DNA from: GCA-016699975 sp964420045
GTDB lineage: Bacteria > Patescibacteriota > Minisyncoccia > Moranbacterales > UBA1568
Length of the DNA stretch: 17,335 nt
NCBI GenBank assembly: GCA_964420045.1
Contig: CAYQPQ010000022.1
Coordinates: forward strand, 1-17,335
Reading direction: 5' to 3'
Shown here piece by piece: positions 8,360 through 16,598 of the stretch (the stretch's first letter is position 1; every line of letters begins with the position of its first letter). The notes under the pieces were generated by a model, which ran no database searches, was not told the origin of the DNA, and was given only the letters and a program-made list of their open reading frames with translations. Position numbers and translations under genes: made by a program.

Positions 8360-8368
8360 AGTATACCA
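8360..8368 (-). promoter_or_regulatory. Extended -10 promoter of the lytic transglycosylase gene
   Basis: TGGTATACT on the minus strand is an extended -10 (TATACT at 8365-8360). No good -35 is visible at 16-18 bp. Only 8 nt (AAAAAACG) separate it from the ATG at 8351, so the transcript would be leaderless or nearly so. It sits between the fusA terminator and this gene. Confidence 0.5.
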
Positions 8369-8399
8369 TGTCTCAAGAAAGAAGGAAGATTCAAGAACA

Positions 8400-8428
8400 C
8401 AAAAACCCCGTTCTCCAAACGGGGTTTT
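8400..8428 (-). terminator. Intrinsic terminator of the str operon
   Basis: On the minus strand CAAAACCCCGTT, a short GGAG-containing loop, and AACGGGGTTTTTG form a strong GC-rich stem ending in a T run. It lies about 30 bp after the fusA stop codon and ends the rpsL-rpsG-fusA unit. Confidence 0.9.
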
Positions 8429-8456
8429 GATTTCGAGATTCGAAAGAATCCGTCAT

Positions 8457-10547
<2,091 letters not shown>

Positions 10548-10598
10548 ACAAGAAGATGTTAAAGATTCGCAAAGAAGCGTTGAGGAGTTTTTTTGATA

Positions 10599-11066
10599 TC
10601 AAGCAAAGTGCGCAAAGGCTTTGTTGGCTTCCGCCATGCGGTGAACGTCTTCGCGCTTCTTCATAGCAAGACCTGTCTTGTTGGCGGCATCAAGGAATTC
10701 ATCAGCAAAGCGCTCCGCCATCGGCTTCCCTTTCTTCTTGCGGCACACATCGCGAAGCCAGCGCATCGCAAGCATCTGACGACGGTCACCGGAAACCGGA
10801 ATTGGCACCTGATAATTAGCGCCACCCACGCGGCGACTCTTGAGCTCGAGGAGTGGAGACACATTCTTGATTGCTTGCTCAAAAACATTGAGTCCGCCCT
10901 TCTTGGTCCGTTCGCGGATAATTTCAAATGAGTCGTAGATGATTTTCTCTGCCACAGTCTTCTTGCCATCCCACATGATCATACCAATAAAGTGCCCGAC
11001 CAATGGATTCCCATAGCGAGCATCGATTTTCCAAGTCTTATCAAATTGTCGTTTCCTTCTGGGCAT
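10599..11066 (-). CDS. rpsG: 30S ribosomal protein S7
   Basis: The 155-residue protein matches the usual size of S7, which starts assembly of the 30S head by binding the 3' domain of 16S rRNA and lies at the E site. Recognisable segments are MPRRKRQFDKTW at the start, NPLVGHFIGMIMWDGKKTVAE (about 20-40), VGGANYQVPIPVSGDRRQ (about 81-98) and the C-terminal HRMAEANKAFAHFA. It is the second gene of the str operon, 100 bp after rpsL and 51 bp before fusA. In E. coli, S7 represses translation by binding the rpsL-rpsG gap; the gap here also has pairing potential. ATG at 11066 has no Shine-Dalgarno sequence before it. The stop is TGA, which shows that UGA is not reassigned. Confidence 0.98.
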   Translation of the reverse strand: MPRRKRQFDKTWKIDARYGNPLVGHFIGMIMWDGKKTVAEKIIYDSFEIIRERTKKGGLNVFEQAIKNVSPLLELKSRRVGGANYQVPIPVSGDRRQMLAMRWLRDVCRKKKGKPMAERFADEFLDAANKTGLAMKKREDVHRMAEANKAFAHFA

Positions 11067-11073
11067 AGAAATT

Positions 11074-11167
11074 GTACTGACAACCTATAACAAACAACGT
11101 ACAACGAACACGAAAATTAATGCATCTGTTGTGAACCGTCAGTTGTTTATCATGAGTTGTTCGTTGT
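11074..11167 (-). promoter_or_regulatory. Structured rpsL-rpsG intercistronic region, candidate S7 control site
   Basis: The 100-bp gap is built from repeated ACAAC/GTTGT words. A 10-bp perfect inverted repeat (ACAACGAACA at 11101-11110 and its complement at 11158-11167) and a shorter pair (ACTGAC at 11076-11081 and its complement at 11138-11143) could form competing hairpins. In E. coli the equivalent gap, of similar length, is where S7 binds its own mRNA. No sequence identity to that site is claimed. Confidence 0.35.
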
Positions 11168-11583
11168 TAGTTTGCTTTCGGACGTTTCGCGCCATACTTC
11201 GAGCGACTGCGCTTGCGATCGGCAACACCCGACGCATCAAGCACGCCGCGCACAATATGGTAGCGCACTCCCGGAAGATCCTTCACGCGACCGCCGCGAA
11301 TCATTACGATGGAGTGCTCCTGCAAATTGTGTCCGATACCGGGAATATATGCCGTCACTTCCATACCGTTGGTCAAGCGGACACGCGCAATCTTCCGAAG
11401 TGCGGAGTTCGGCTTCTTCGGTGTCGTTGTCGAGACTTTGAGACACACGCCGCGCTTATAGGGACCCGTTGAATTGGTCGGGTGATTCTTGAGCGTATTC
11501 ATCACGAACCCGAACGCGGGCGACTTGGACTTCTTGGAAGACGAGACCCGCGGACGGCGGACCAGCTGATTCAGTGTCGGCAC
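11167..11583 (-). CDS. rpsL: 30S ribosomal protein S12
   Basis: With the GTG start at 11583 the protein has 138 residues and begins (M)PTLNQLVRRPR, matching the family start. S12 is the decoding-centre protein of the 30S subunit. Conserved segments are KRGVCLKVSTTTPKKPNSALRK (about 43-64), which holds the lysine that alters streptomycin response in other bacteria, then IPGIGHNLQEHS and VKDLPGVRYHIVRG. About 14 residues more than E. coli S12 sit between the N-terminus and KRGVC, as in Gram-positive and CPR forms. Upstream in-frame TTG (11634) would add 17 unconserved residues and is rejected. No Shine-Dalgarno sequence precedes GTG. It opens the str operon; the stop is TAA. Confidence 0.97.
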   Translation of the reverse strand: MPTLNQLVRRPRVSSSKKSKSPAFGFVMNTLKNHPTNSTGPYKRGVCLKVSTTTPKKPNSALRKIARVRLTNGMEVTAYIPGIGHNLQEHSIVMIRGGRVKDLPGVRYHIVRGVLDASGVADRKRSRSKYGAKRPKAN

Positions 11584-11654
11584 AGGAGTAAAACTTAAAG
11601 ACAAATAAACAGATATCGAGGGCAATACGAACAAAAAAGCGACAACTCGCTTGC

Positions 11655-11689
11655 TTCCCGATACTACGGGAAGTTTCCGCTCTTGTCAA
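11655..11689 (-). promoter_or_regulatory. Promoter of the str operon with dyad over the -10
   Basis: A consensus -35 TTGACA (11689-11684), 17-bp spacer and TAGTAT (11666-11661) lie before rpsL, giving a leader of about 70 nt. The -10 is flanked exactly by the inverted repeat TTCCCG/CGGGAA (11655-11660 and 11667-11672), which could be an operator or chance. Confidence 0.75.
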
Positions 11690-11770
11690 GCGACTGAGCA
11701 ACAACTCCCGACAGCCAATCGCGCGACTCTCCAGCATCCAACAATAGTCCTGCAAGAGCCGCCAAACTTC

Positions 11771-11803
11771 AAAAGAAAAAGACCCCGCCATTTCGACAGG
11801 GTC
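11771..11803 (-). terminator. Intrinsic terminator after the small secreted protein gene
   Basis: On the minus strand GACCCTGTC, loop GAAAT and GGCGGGGTC form a 9-bp stem with two G-U pairs, followed by TTTTTCTTTT. It lies about 50 bp after the stop codon of the gene at 11852-12163 and before the str promoter. Confidence 0.8.
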
Positions 11804-11851
11804 AAATACCGCAAAAACATTCCTTTGATTCTTTTCATTCGTTTCGGGCCG

Positions 11852-12163
11852 TTACCTCGGCTTTCCGATATACCAGATATCCAGATTTCCCGGATCATAC
11901 CCGACCGGCACGCTCAATCCCATTTCCTGAGCCTTGAGAAGCATGCCTGTCCAGAGAGACACGGTATTGACTGATGGCCAGTCATAATCGGGGTTCGCCT
12001 GCAAGGCTTGTCCGTTCGCCTCCGGAACACCCCAAAGCTCCAAGACGCCCTCGCTCGTCACGTCGTACCAGAGGACGCTCGGGTTGAACATGATTTCCGC
12101 CGACTGAGCCACGCTAGCGGCAAGCAGAAATATTACCATGAATGCAGCAACGTACTTTTTCAC
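11852..12163 (-). CDS. Small secreted protein of unknown function
   Basis: The 103-residue protein starts with GTG at 12163. A GAGGAG Shine-Dalgarno-like sequence lies about 9 nt before it. The N-terminus KKYVAAFMVIFLLAASVAQSAE is a clear signal peptide, probably cut after QSA near residue 22. The mature part of about 80 residues has many aromatic residues (six Trp or Tyr pairs spread along it), no Cys, and the phrase WPSVNTVSLWTGMLLKAQEMG, and fits no family recognised here. It begins 21 bp after the CHAP-CARDB gene and ends at a terminator, so the two are almost surely one operon. It may be a partner or cargo of that hydrolase, but this is only context. Confidence 0.75.
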   Translation of the reverse strand: MKKYVAAFMVIFLLAASVAQSAEIMFNPSVLWYDVTSEGVLELWGVPEANGQALQANPDYDWPSVNTVSLWTGMLLKAQEMGLSVPVGYDPGNLDIWYIGKPR

Positions 12164-12184
12164 CTCTTCTTACTCCTCTTCTCG

Positions 12185-13864
12185 CTAATCGAATAGCAAC
12201 TGCAAAGCCGCCGGGCTCGCCTTCTTGGTCGAAGGTATCTTCGCCGGTACCGCATCAGGATCGGGACCGGTTGCCGGAGCGGACGTATCTTGAACAACAA
12301 ACGTCAGCTCTTTGCAATTGTTCGTCTCATTCGTCTCTACAATCTGACTGTCATAGTCGATACACGCCCGAGCCGTATGTATGCCGGTTTCGGCAACGAC
12401 TTGGGATATATCGACACTTTCAACTTTGGACATGCCTCCTTTGAGGTTTTCCCTCTTCACTTGATCAAATCCAACAAAAGCGCCATCAACAGCGTAGGAA
12501 ATACGGACAACCTCCGGACCGAAATTCTCCCCGATATTGGCGACGGTCGCTTCCAATATGGTCGCATTCAGGCTCAAGCCCGTCACCGCCACATCGGGAT
12601 CGCTCACCACGGTGAACCGAACCTCGTCATAGCAATTGTCACCCTCATCGGACTCCGTGACCGTCTTGTCCGAACCGCTTCCGTCCGTATCCGCACACGC
12701 GGTGATATTGAATGTCCCCGGATATTCGAAAGGGGGAATGATTTGATAGACTCGGCGGGATTGCCCCGCAGCCAGGTCATCCATACTCTCGTGTCCGAGG
12801 TTGTCGGGATCATGATCCCGATAGTTTCCCTTGGAGAGATAGCAGCGATTCGCCCACTCATCCCACGCCCCGGCTTCTCCGGTGTTTTTCACCTGGATAT
12901 TGCAGTAGCTTCGTTCTCCGATATGGATTTGGGAGAGATGCGGACTACTGCTGTCAGCCTCTTTCACGAGATACAATTCGTGAACAATGAGGTTGGGAAG
13001 GTCGCCAGAGTGTTTGCCACCGGTCACATAGGAAGGATTGAACGCTTCCACTCCTCCAACCCCGGATTGGAGCGCATTCGTATCCAGCACGGTTCCATAG
13101 CCTCCGCCTTCGCCGCCGGTCGGCGACGTCGGACACGAAGAAGATGAAAGCGTGTAGAATGTCCCATATCTCTGGTCAAAGTAGTACCAGTTCGTTGCGT
13201 GTTCGCAAAGCGCACTGTACTGTCCATGCACCCAGCAAAACGGACCCCATCCGTCACCCGGAAGATTCCGAGCGCCTTCGGTGACACAGGTAGCCCGCGA
13301 CTGATCACTGTTTACCTTGTCTTCGAAGTGAAGGAAGCGACCGGGATATTCATCGGTTCCAGGGGTGAGAGTACGCGTTTGATACAACCCGTCTCCTTTG
13401 CCATTGTATTCGGCGATTTCAACCGCAGACAACGACCCGTCGCCATGCACATCGATTTTGTAGACAAAGGCTACATGGCCATGTCCGCCCCCTATCTCAT
13501 TCGCATTCCACTGCGCCACACTGCCAACGGCCGGATATTGATCAACGCGGATACCGGCAGTACCGGCACGATCGGAATCGTCCCAATACATGGCATCGCT
13601 CCATTGCGGAACTCCGCCGTATTGATTGGTGAACTGCAGCCCATTTAAGTTGAGTCGATAAGCAACGTATGAGGTGCAGTTGCAAGCGGCAAAACCCCAT
13701 GAGCCATCCATCTTTCTTTCCACTGTCCATACGCTCGGACATAAACCCCCGACTTTCTTGGCATTTTCATATCCTAAGTCCAACTCAGCCGAGACGACTA
13801 CTATCGGACACATAACTCCAGACATTCCCAGAACAACCGGGAGAATTGTTAACGAACGATTCAT
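12185..13864 (-). CDS. Secreted CHAP-domain peptidoglycan hydrolase with two CARDB domains
   Basis: From ATG 13864 the protein has 559 residues. An AGGAG Shine-Dalgarno sequence sits 6 nt upstream, and the product begins with signal peptide MNRSLTILPVVLG to about residue 26. Residues 31-185 look like a CHAP amidase/endopeptidase: CTSYVAYRL with candidate nucleophile Cys63, GHGHVAFV with His130, and VEIAEYN with Glu/Asn at 149-154. A Cys-containing linker (185-285) precedes two CARDB-type beta domains (about 289-420 and 423-525), each with the NL.V/DVAV start and the E..E.DN.C end typical of the family. The tail (526-559) is Ala/Pro/Lys rich. Such proteins cut cell-wall peptides outside the cell; target (own wall or a neighbour's) is unknown. 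A longer in-frame start (13912) lacks support. A broken copy of its N-terminal CHAP segment lies at 14613-14779. Confidence 0.8.
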   Translation of the reverse strand: MNRSLTILPVVLGMSGVMCPIVVVSAELDLGYENAKKVGGLCPSVWTVERKMDGSWGFAACNCTSYVAYRLNLNGLQFTNQYGGVPQWSDAMYWDDSDRAGTAGIRVDQYPAVGSVAQWNANEIGGGHGHVAFVYKIDVHGDGSLSAVEIAEYNGKGDGLYQTRTLTPGTDEYPGRFLHFEDKVNSDQSRATCVTEGARNLPGDGWGPFCWVHGQYSALCEHATNWYYFDQRYGTFYTLSSSSCPTSPTGGEGGGYGTVLDTNALQSGVGGVEAFNPSYVTGGKHSGDLPNLIVHELYLVKEADSSSPHLSQIHIGERSYCNIQVKNTGEAGAWDEWANRCYLSKGNYRDHDPDNLGHESMDDLAAGQSRRVYQIIPPFEYPGTFNITACADTDGSGSDKTVTESDEGDNCYDEVRFTVVSDPDVAVTGLSLNATILEATVANIGENFGPEVVRISYAVDGAFVGFDQVKRENLKGGMSKVESVDISQVVAETGIHTARACIDYDSQIVETNETNNCKELTFVVQDTSAPATGPDPDAVPAKIPSTKKASPAALQLLFD

Positions 13865-13953
13865 GACCTTCTCCTGTTTCGTTTTGACGAGGCATTCTCT
13901 GGAGACTTCCAATGTTTTAGAAATCTCTTTGAAAATACATTTTTCCGCCCCTT

Positions 13954-14577
13954 CTACCGTATCTCTCGAATTCTCCCTAGTTCTTCTCGGAACGGAGTAC
14001 CAAGGGAAACCATCACCCTACTATTGTAATCCAGCATTCCCTGGTCATTCGTGCAGGCTGCTTGAGAACCCTCATAATACACGTAAAACGAATCGAATGC
14101 CAATGCCGGACCTACCCAAGAATTCACCTGCGGATTCTCCTTAATCTGCTCTCCTTCTTCTCGACTTATAATACCAGCCGGAGCAATTTCCAAAGAACAA
14201 TTCTTGCTATCGAATTTGACGAGTGTTCTCGTTGAAAACAAAGCAAGTTTTTTTGTAACTCCCTTCACTGGAACATGTCTCCCGCCATTATACTTCGTAA
14301 TAGGTCGTTCTTCATACATATACACCAAATCATCGGCAATATCTTTCGGCAGTTGAATCTCGATTCCCAATTCGGGAATTTGATACCAGACTTGTTCTTG
14401 TTCAGCTTGGGAGTCGCTGACAGATGGCGGGTTCGTCGGAATTGTCACATCAGCAGACTCATTCTGAGTTTCTTGCGACTTTGTCCATCGAGCCTTCTCA
14501 TACCAAAACACCCCCGCTCCGACAAGGAGCAAGGTGAGAGTTGAGATGATAATGATTGGGGTTCGTTGAAGTTTCAT
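13954..14577 (-). CDS. Single-pass membrane-anchored protein of unknown function (anchor copy A)
   Basis: The 207-residue protein has a short cytoplasmic start (MKLQRT), one membrane helix (about 7-25) and an outside domain. The domain opens with a Ser/Thr/Asn-rich spacer (about 30-60), followed by WYQIPELGIEIQLPKDI and two cysteines far apart (NCSLEI and AACTND), which could form a disulphide. No family was recognised. The first 75 bp match the gene at 14843-15499 in 73 positions, ending exactly after codon 25; beyond that the proteins are not alike. A consensus promoter stands 10 nt before the ATG. The CHAP-CARDB gene follows after 89 bp and may be read through. Confidence 0.8.
   Translation of the reverse strand: MKLQRTPIIIISTLTLLLVGAGVFWYEKARWTKSQETQNESADVTIPTNPPSVSDSQAEQEQVWYQIPELGIEIQLPKDIADDLVYMYEERPITKYNGGRHVPVKGVTKKLALFSTRTLVKFDSKNCSLEIAPAGIISREEGEQIKENPQVNSWVGPALAFDSFYVYYEGSQAACTNDQGMLDYNSRVMVSLGTPFREELGRIREIR
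14503..14577 (-). repeat. Anchor repeat, copy A (75 bp)
   Basis: Seventy-five bases equal 15425-15499 except at two positions. They are exactly codons 1-25 of the gene at 13954-14577 and encode the membrane anchor. Weaker likeness continues into the promoter. Confidence 0.95.
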
Positions 14578-14587
14578 ATGTTTTCAG

Positions 14588-14616
14588 ATACTACCGAAGG
14601 GATTCGAATGTGTCAA
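14588..14616 (-). promoter_or_regulatory. Consensus promoter of anchor gene copy A
   Basis: TTGACA (14616-14611), 17-bp spacer and TAGTAT (14593-14588): the same hexamers and spacing as the str promoter. Ten nt separate the -10 from the ATG at 14577, so the mRNA leader is about 3-4 nt. The -35 overlaps the stop codon of the CHAP fragment. Confidence 0.7.
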
Positions 14617-14779
14617 GAACCAAAGCGAGCCAGTCCATTGAGATTGAGTCGATAAGCAACGTATGAGGTGCAGTTGCAAGCGGCAAAGTTCCAGCTGTCT
14701 GGCGTCACATCCTTGTTTGTCGGGCAAATACCTGAAATGCCCTTGGCATTCTCATACCCATTGTCAACATCAGCAAACG
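14613..14779 (-). pseudogene. Fragment of a CHAP hydrolase gene
   Basis: The minus strand encodes FADVDNGYENAKGISGIC, then SWNFAACNCTSYVAYRLNLN, then LARFGS and TGA. This matches residues of the intact hydrolase at 12185-13864 from just after its signal peptide to LNLNG. A 44-bp run (14644-14687) is identical to 13650-13693, while the middle has diverged. There is no start codon, signal peptide, His or Asn part of the active site, and the frame runs from a TAA to a TGA lying inside the next gene's -35. It is a remnant truncated at both ends, left by duplication or recombination. Confidence 0.85.
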
Positions 14780-14842
14780 TTTAACGAGAAATGCATTCGT
14801 GTTCGGAAATTGAATAGACACTTAGTGCTTTTCCATGGAAAA

Positions 14843-15499
14843 CTACAAAGCCTCAACAGAGTCCAGTATCTTAATAAACACCCGATCCAACTCTTTCATC
14901 TGAACGCTACTAATAGCATTGCTATACTGTAGAGAAAATCGATATACTGAGTATTCACCTTTACCTACATCAGCTTTTGTCTTCACAAGAATATATGCCG
15001 GAACATACATATCCCCAGAAACATCTGACACACCATCTATAGCAATTGGGTCAAATTGGATGCCTCTCACATGAACAAACTTCTTTTCTTCATGTGTATG
15101 AGTAAATTCTCTTGAAAACCCGCCAAGTTCAACATTTTTCAGAGTTTCTTCAATAACAGAGGCGTCTCCGCTCTCTGAAAAAACATGAGCGATAGGAGAA
15201 ATACTCACGCGAGATAGCGGAAAAATATTCGAGAGATTAACGCTGAGACTGTGAACATTATCACTGTCAGCCATAAACACCTCGTCAACTTGCGCTAACT
15301 CCGGGATCAGAAAAGAAATGTTCATCCAGCCCCTCTGATTCTTCTGCCACTGAAGATCATCGCCACGAACTATCTTCCAGCCGTCATTCGAGACACTTTG
15401 TTTACTAACAGTCTTCCAACTATCCCAAAACACCCCCGCTCCGACAAGGAGCAAGGTGAGAGTCGAGATGATAATGATTGAGGTTCGTTGAAGTTTCAT
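14843..15499 (-). CDS. Single-pass membrane-anchored protein of unknown function (anchor copy B)
   Basis: From ATG 15499 the protein has 218 residues: MKLQRT, one membrane helix (about 7-25) and an outside domain of about 190 residues. The domain is mixed alpha/beta in look and has no Cys. It ends YRFSLQYSNAISSVQMKELDRVFIKILDSVEAL, reminiscent of the closing helix of PsbP/MOG1-like lipoproteins common in CPR genomes, but no family is assigned. The start was chosen because it matches copy A; an upstream in-frame ATG (15529) lies in the promoter. It begins 50 bp after the M50 protease gene. The anchor-coding 75 bp are nearly identical to 14503-14577. Confidence 0.78.
   Translation of the reverse strand: MKLQRTSIIIISTLTLLLVGAGVFWDSWKTVSKQSVSNDGWKIVRGDDLQWQKNQRGWMNISFLIPELAQVDEVFMADSDNVHSLSVNLSNIFPLSRVSISPIAHVFSESGDASVIEETLKNVELGGFSREFTHTHEEKKFVHVRGIQFDPIAIDGVSDVSGDMYVPAYILVKTKADVGKGEYSVYRFSLQYSNAISSVQMKELDRVFIKILDSVEAL
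15425..15499 (-). repeat. Anchor repeat, copy B (75 bp)
   Basis: This is the second copy, codons 1-25 of the gene at 14843-15499. One of the two differences changes Pro7 to Ser7; the other is silent. Confidence 0.95.
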
Positions 15500-15509
15500 G
15501 CGCCGAAGG

Positions 15510-15537
15510 ATTCTTCCGGGGAAGTGCAATGCGTCAA
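15510..15537 (-). promoter_or_regulatory. Probable promoter of anchor gene copy B
   Basis: TTGACG (15537-15532), 16-bp spacer and AAGAAT (15515-15510) stand 10 nt before the ATG, the same geometry as copy A but with a degraded -10. It would again give a leader of only a few nt and a weaker signal. Confidence 0.45.
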
Positions 15538-15549
15538 GCGCGCACGCGA

Positions 15550-16278
15550 TTAGGCTGCAATACGCAAGAAGAAATCAAGGAAAATGCCGAGCGGCCATTG
15601 GATCAGAATACCGAGCGGCGAGAAGATGACGAGAAGCAGGAGAACAAAGCCGTATTGCTCAAGAAACATCACCGTCTCCGGACGAAGCGAGAGAAGCGGG
15701 TAAAGAAGCTTTGAGCCATCAAGCGGCGGAATAGGCACCATGTTGAACACACCAAGAAGCACATTCCAGAAAATGACCATGAGAAGAAATCCGAGGAAAA
15801 TACCCGGGAGCGACCCGGCGACCGCATCGGCGAAACCACCCCATCGATCAGACCATTCTCCCGCGCGCCCGATAATGCCGAAAAATCGAGAGAAAATATC
15901 CTGTCGTTCCGCCAGTCCAACCGGCAGAATATGCGCGATAATCGCCGCTACGAATGCGAGCAGAAAATTCGACCCCGGCCCGGCGAAGGCGACCGCGACC
16001 GGTCCCCATTTTTGATTCTTGAGGTTATACGGATTGTATGGCACCGGCTTTGCCCATCCAAACGCCAGTCCGGTTGTGAAGAACATCATAAGCGGCACCA
16101 CGACCGATCCCATAAGATCGATATGCGATACGGGATTGAGCGTCAGTCGCCCGGAATACTGCGCCGTCTTGTCACCCAGCCAAAGCGCAATCACCCCATG
16201 CGCCACCTCGTGCATGATGACCGTATAGAGCAATATGACCAGATAAAATCCGACGAGTACGAGTTCCTGTGGCGACAT
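15550..16278 (-). CDS. Site-2 protease family (M50) membrane zinc metalloprotease
   Basis: The 242-residue protein has about six membrane segments. The zinc site is HEVAH (23-27) in the first segment and NMVPIPPLDG (179-188, Asp187 as third ligand) in a later one, the two hallmarks of intramembrane M50 proteases. AFAGPGSNF (98-106) between them is also typical of the short, PDZ-less bacterial subgroup. Such enzymes cut single-pass membrane proteins within the bilayer, often after a first cut outside. Substrates are unknown, but two single-pass anchored proteins are encoded directly downstream, which is suggestive only. Start ATG at 16278 lacks a Shine-Dalgarno sequence. It stands divergent from rpmB with 104 bp between. 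Confidence 0.92.
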   Translation of the reverse strand: MSPQELVLVGFYLVILLYTVIMHEVAHGVIALWLGDKTAQYSGRLTLNPVSHIDLMGSVVVPLMMFFTTGLAFGWAKPVPYNPYNLKNQKWGPVAVAFAGPGSNFLLAFVAAIIAHILPVGLAERQDIFSRFFGIIGRAGEWSDRWGGFADAVAGSLPGIFLGFLLMVIFWNVLLGVFNMVPIPPLDGSKLLYPLLSLRPETVMFLEQYGFVLLLLVIFSPLGILIQWPLGIFLDFFLRIAA

Positions 16279-16341
16279 AGAGAATCATTCCAAAATGAAA
16301 GACGCGAACACGATGCAACTCAGTTGACGAAACGCCAACGC

Positions 16342-16362
16342 TATGATACCTTTTCTATCATA
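16342..16362. promoter_or_regulatory. Dyad TATGATA/TATCATA between divergent genes
   Basis: A 7-bp inverted repeat with a 7-bp loop lies in the 104-bp gap between the M50 gene (minus) and rpmB (plus). Each arm reads as a -10-like TATGAT on one strand, so it may hold divergent promoters. No -35 with proper spacing was found (TTGACG at 16324 is only 12 bp from TATGAT). Confidence 0.3.
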
Positions 16363-16382
16363 CTTTTCCTAACGAATCAATT

Positions 16383-16559
16383 ATGAGCAGAGTATGCGCC
16401 CTCTCCGGTCGCGGTACCGCCTCCGGAAACACCCGAAGCCATTCGAATATCGCCACCCGGCGCACATTCAAGATCAACCTCCAATCGAAGAAAATTGGAG
16501 GCGTCCGCGTCAAGCTGAGCACCCGCGCGCTGCGCACGCTCACCAAAGTCAAGAAGTAG
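16383..16559 (+). CDS. rpmB: 50S ribosomal protein L28
   Basis: The 58-residue protein begins MSRVCALSGRGTASGNTRSH, matching L28 (which starts M.RVC..TG.....GN..SHS in many bacteria). NIATRRTFKINLQ and a basic C-terminus ending TLTKVKK follow. It is a small 23S-binding protein of the large subunit. It is shorter than the E. coli form (78 residues) and near the short forms seen in Gram-positive and CPR bacteria. Only one of the cysteines of zinc-binding L28 versions remains (Cys5). The gene starts 104 bp from the divergent M50 gene and is followed by mscL after 39 bp. No Shine-Dalgarno sequence precedes ATG 16383. Confidence 0.92.
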   Translation: MSRVCALSGRGTASGNTRSHSNIATRRTFKINLQSKKIGGVRVKLSTRALRTLTKVKK

Positions 16560-16598
16560 CCGCCTCGTTGCGCGCAAGAATACCAGATGATCCTTCCT

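Noticed and set aside
11067..11167. CRISPR array suggested by repeated ACAAC words
   Set aside because: The words are 5-10 bp, irregularly spaced and in both directions, with no repeat-spacer pattern or cas genes.
11584..11634. Longer S12 starting with TTG at 11634
   Set aside because: The added residues are not conserved, and (M)PTLNQLVR at the GTG is the exact family start.
12290..13147. A 285-codon open frame on the plus strand opposite the CHAP-CARDB gene
   Set aside because: The minus-strand gene has a signal peptide, Shine-Dalgarno sequence and recognisable domains; the plus frame has none.
13865..13912. Longer start of the CHAP-CARDB protein
   Set aside because: It would place 16 charged residues before the signal peptide, while ATG 13864 has AGGAG at good spacing.
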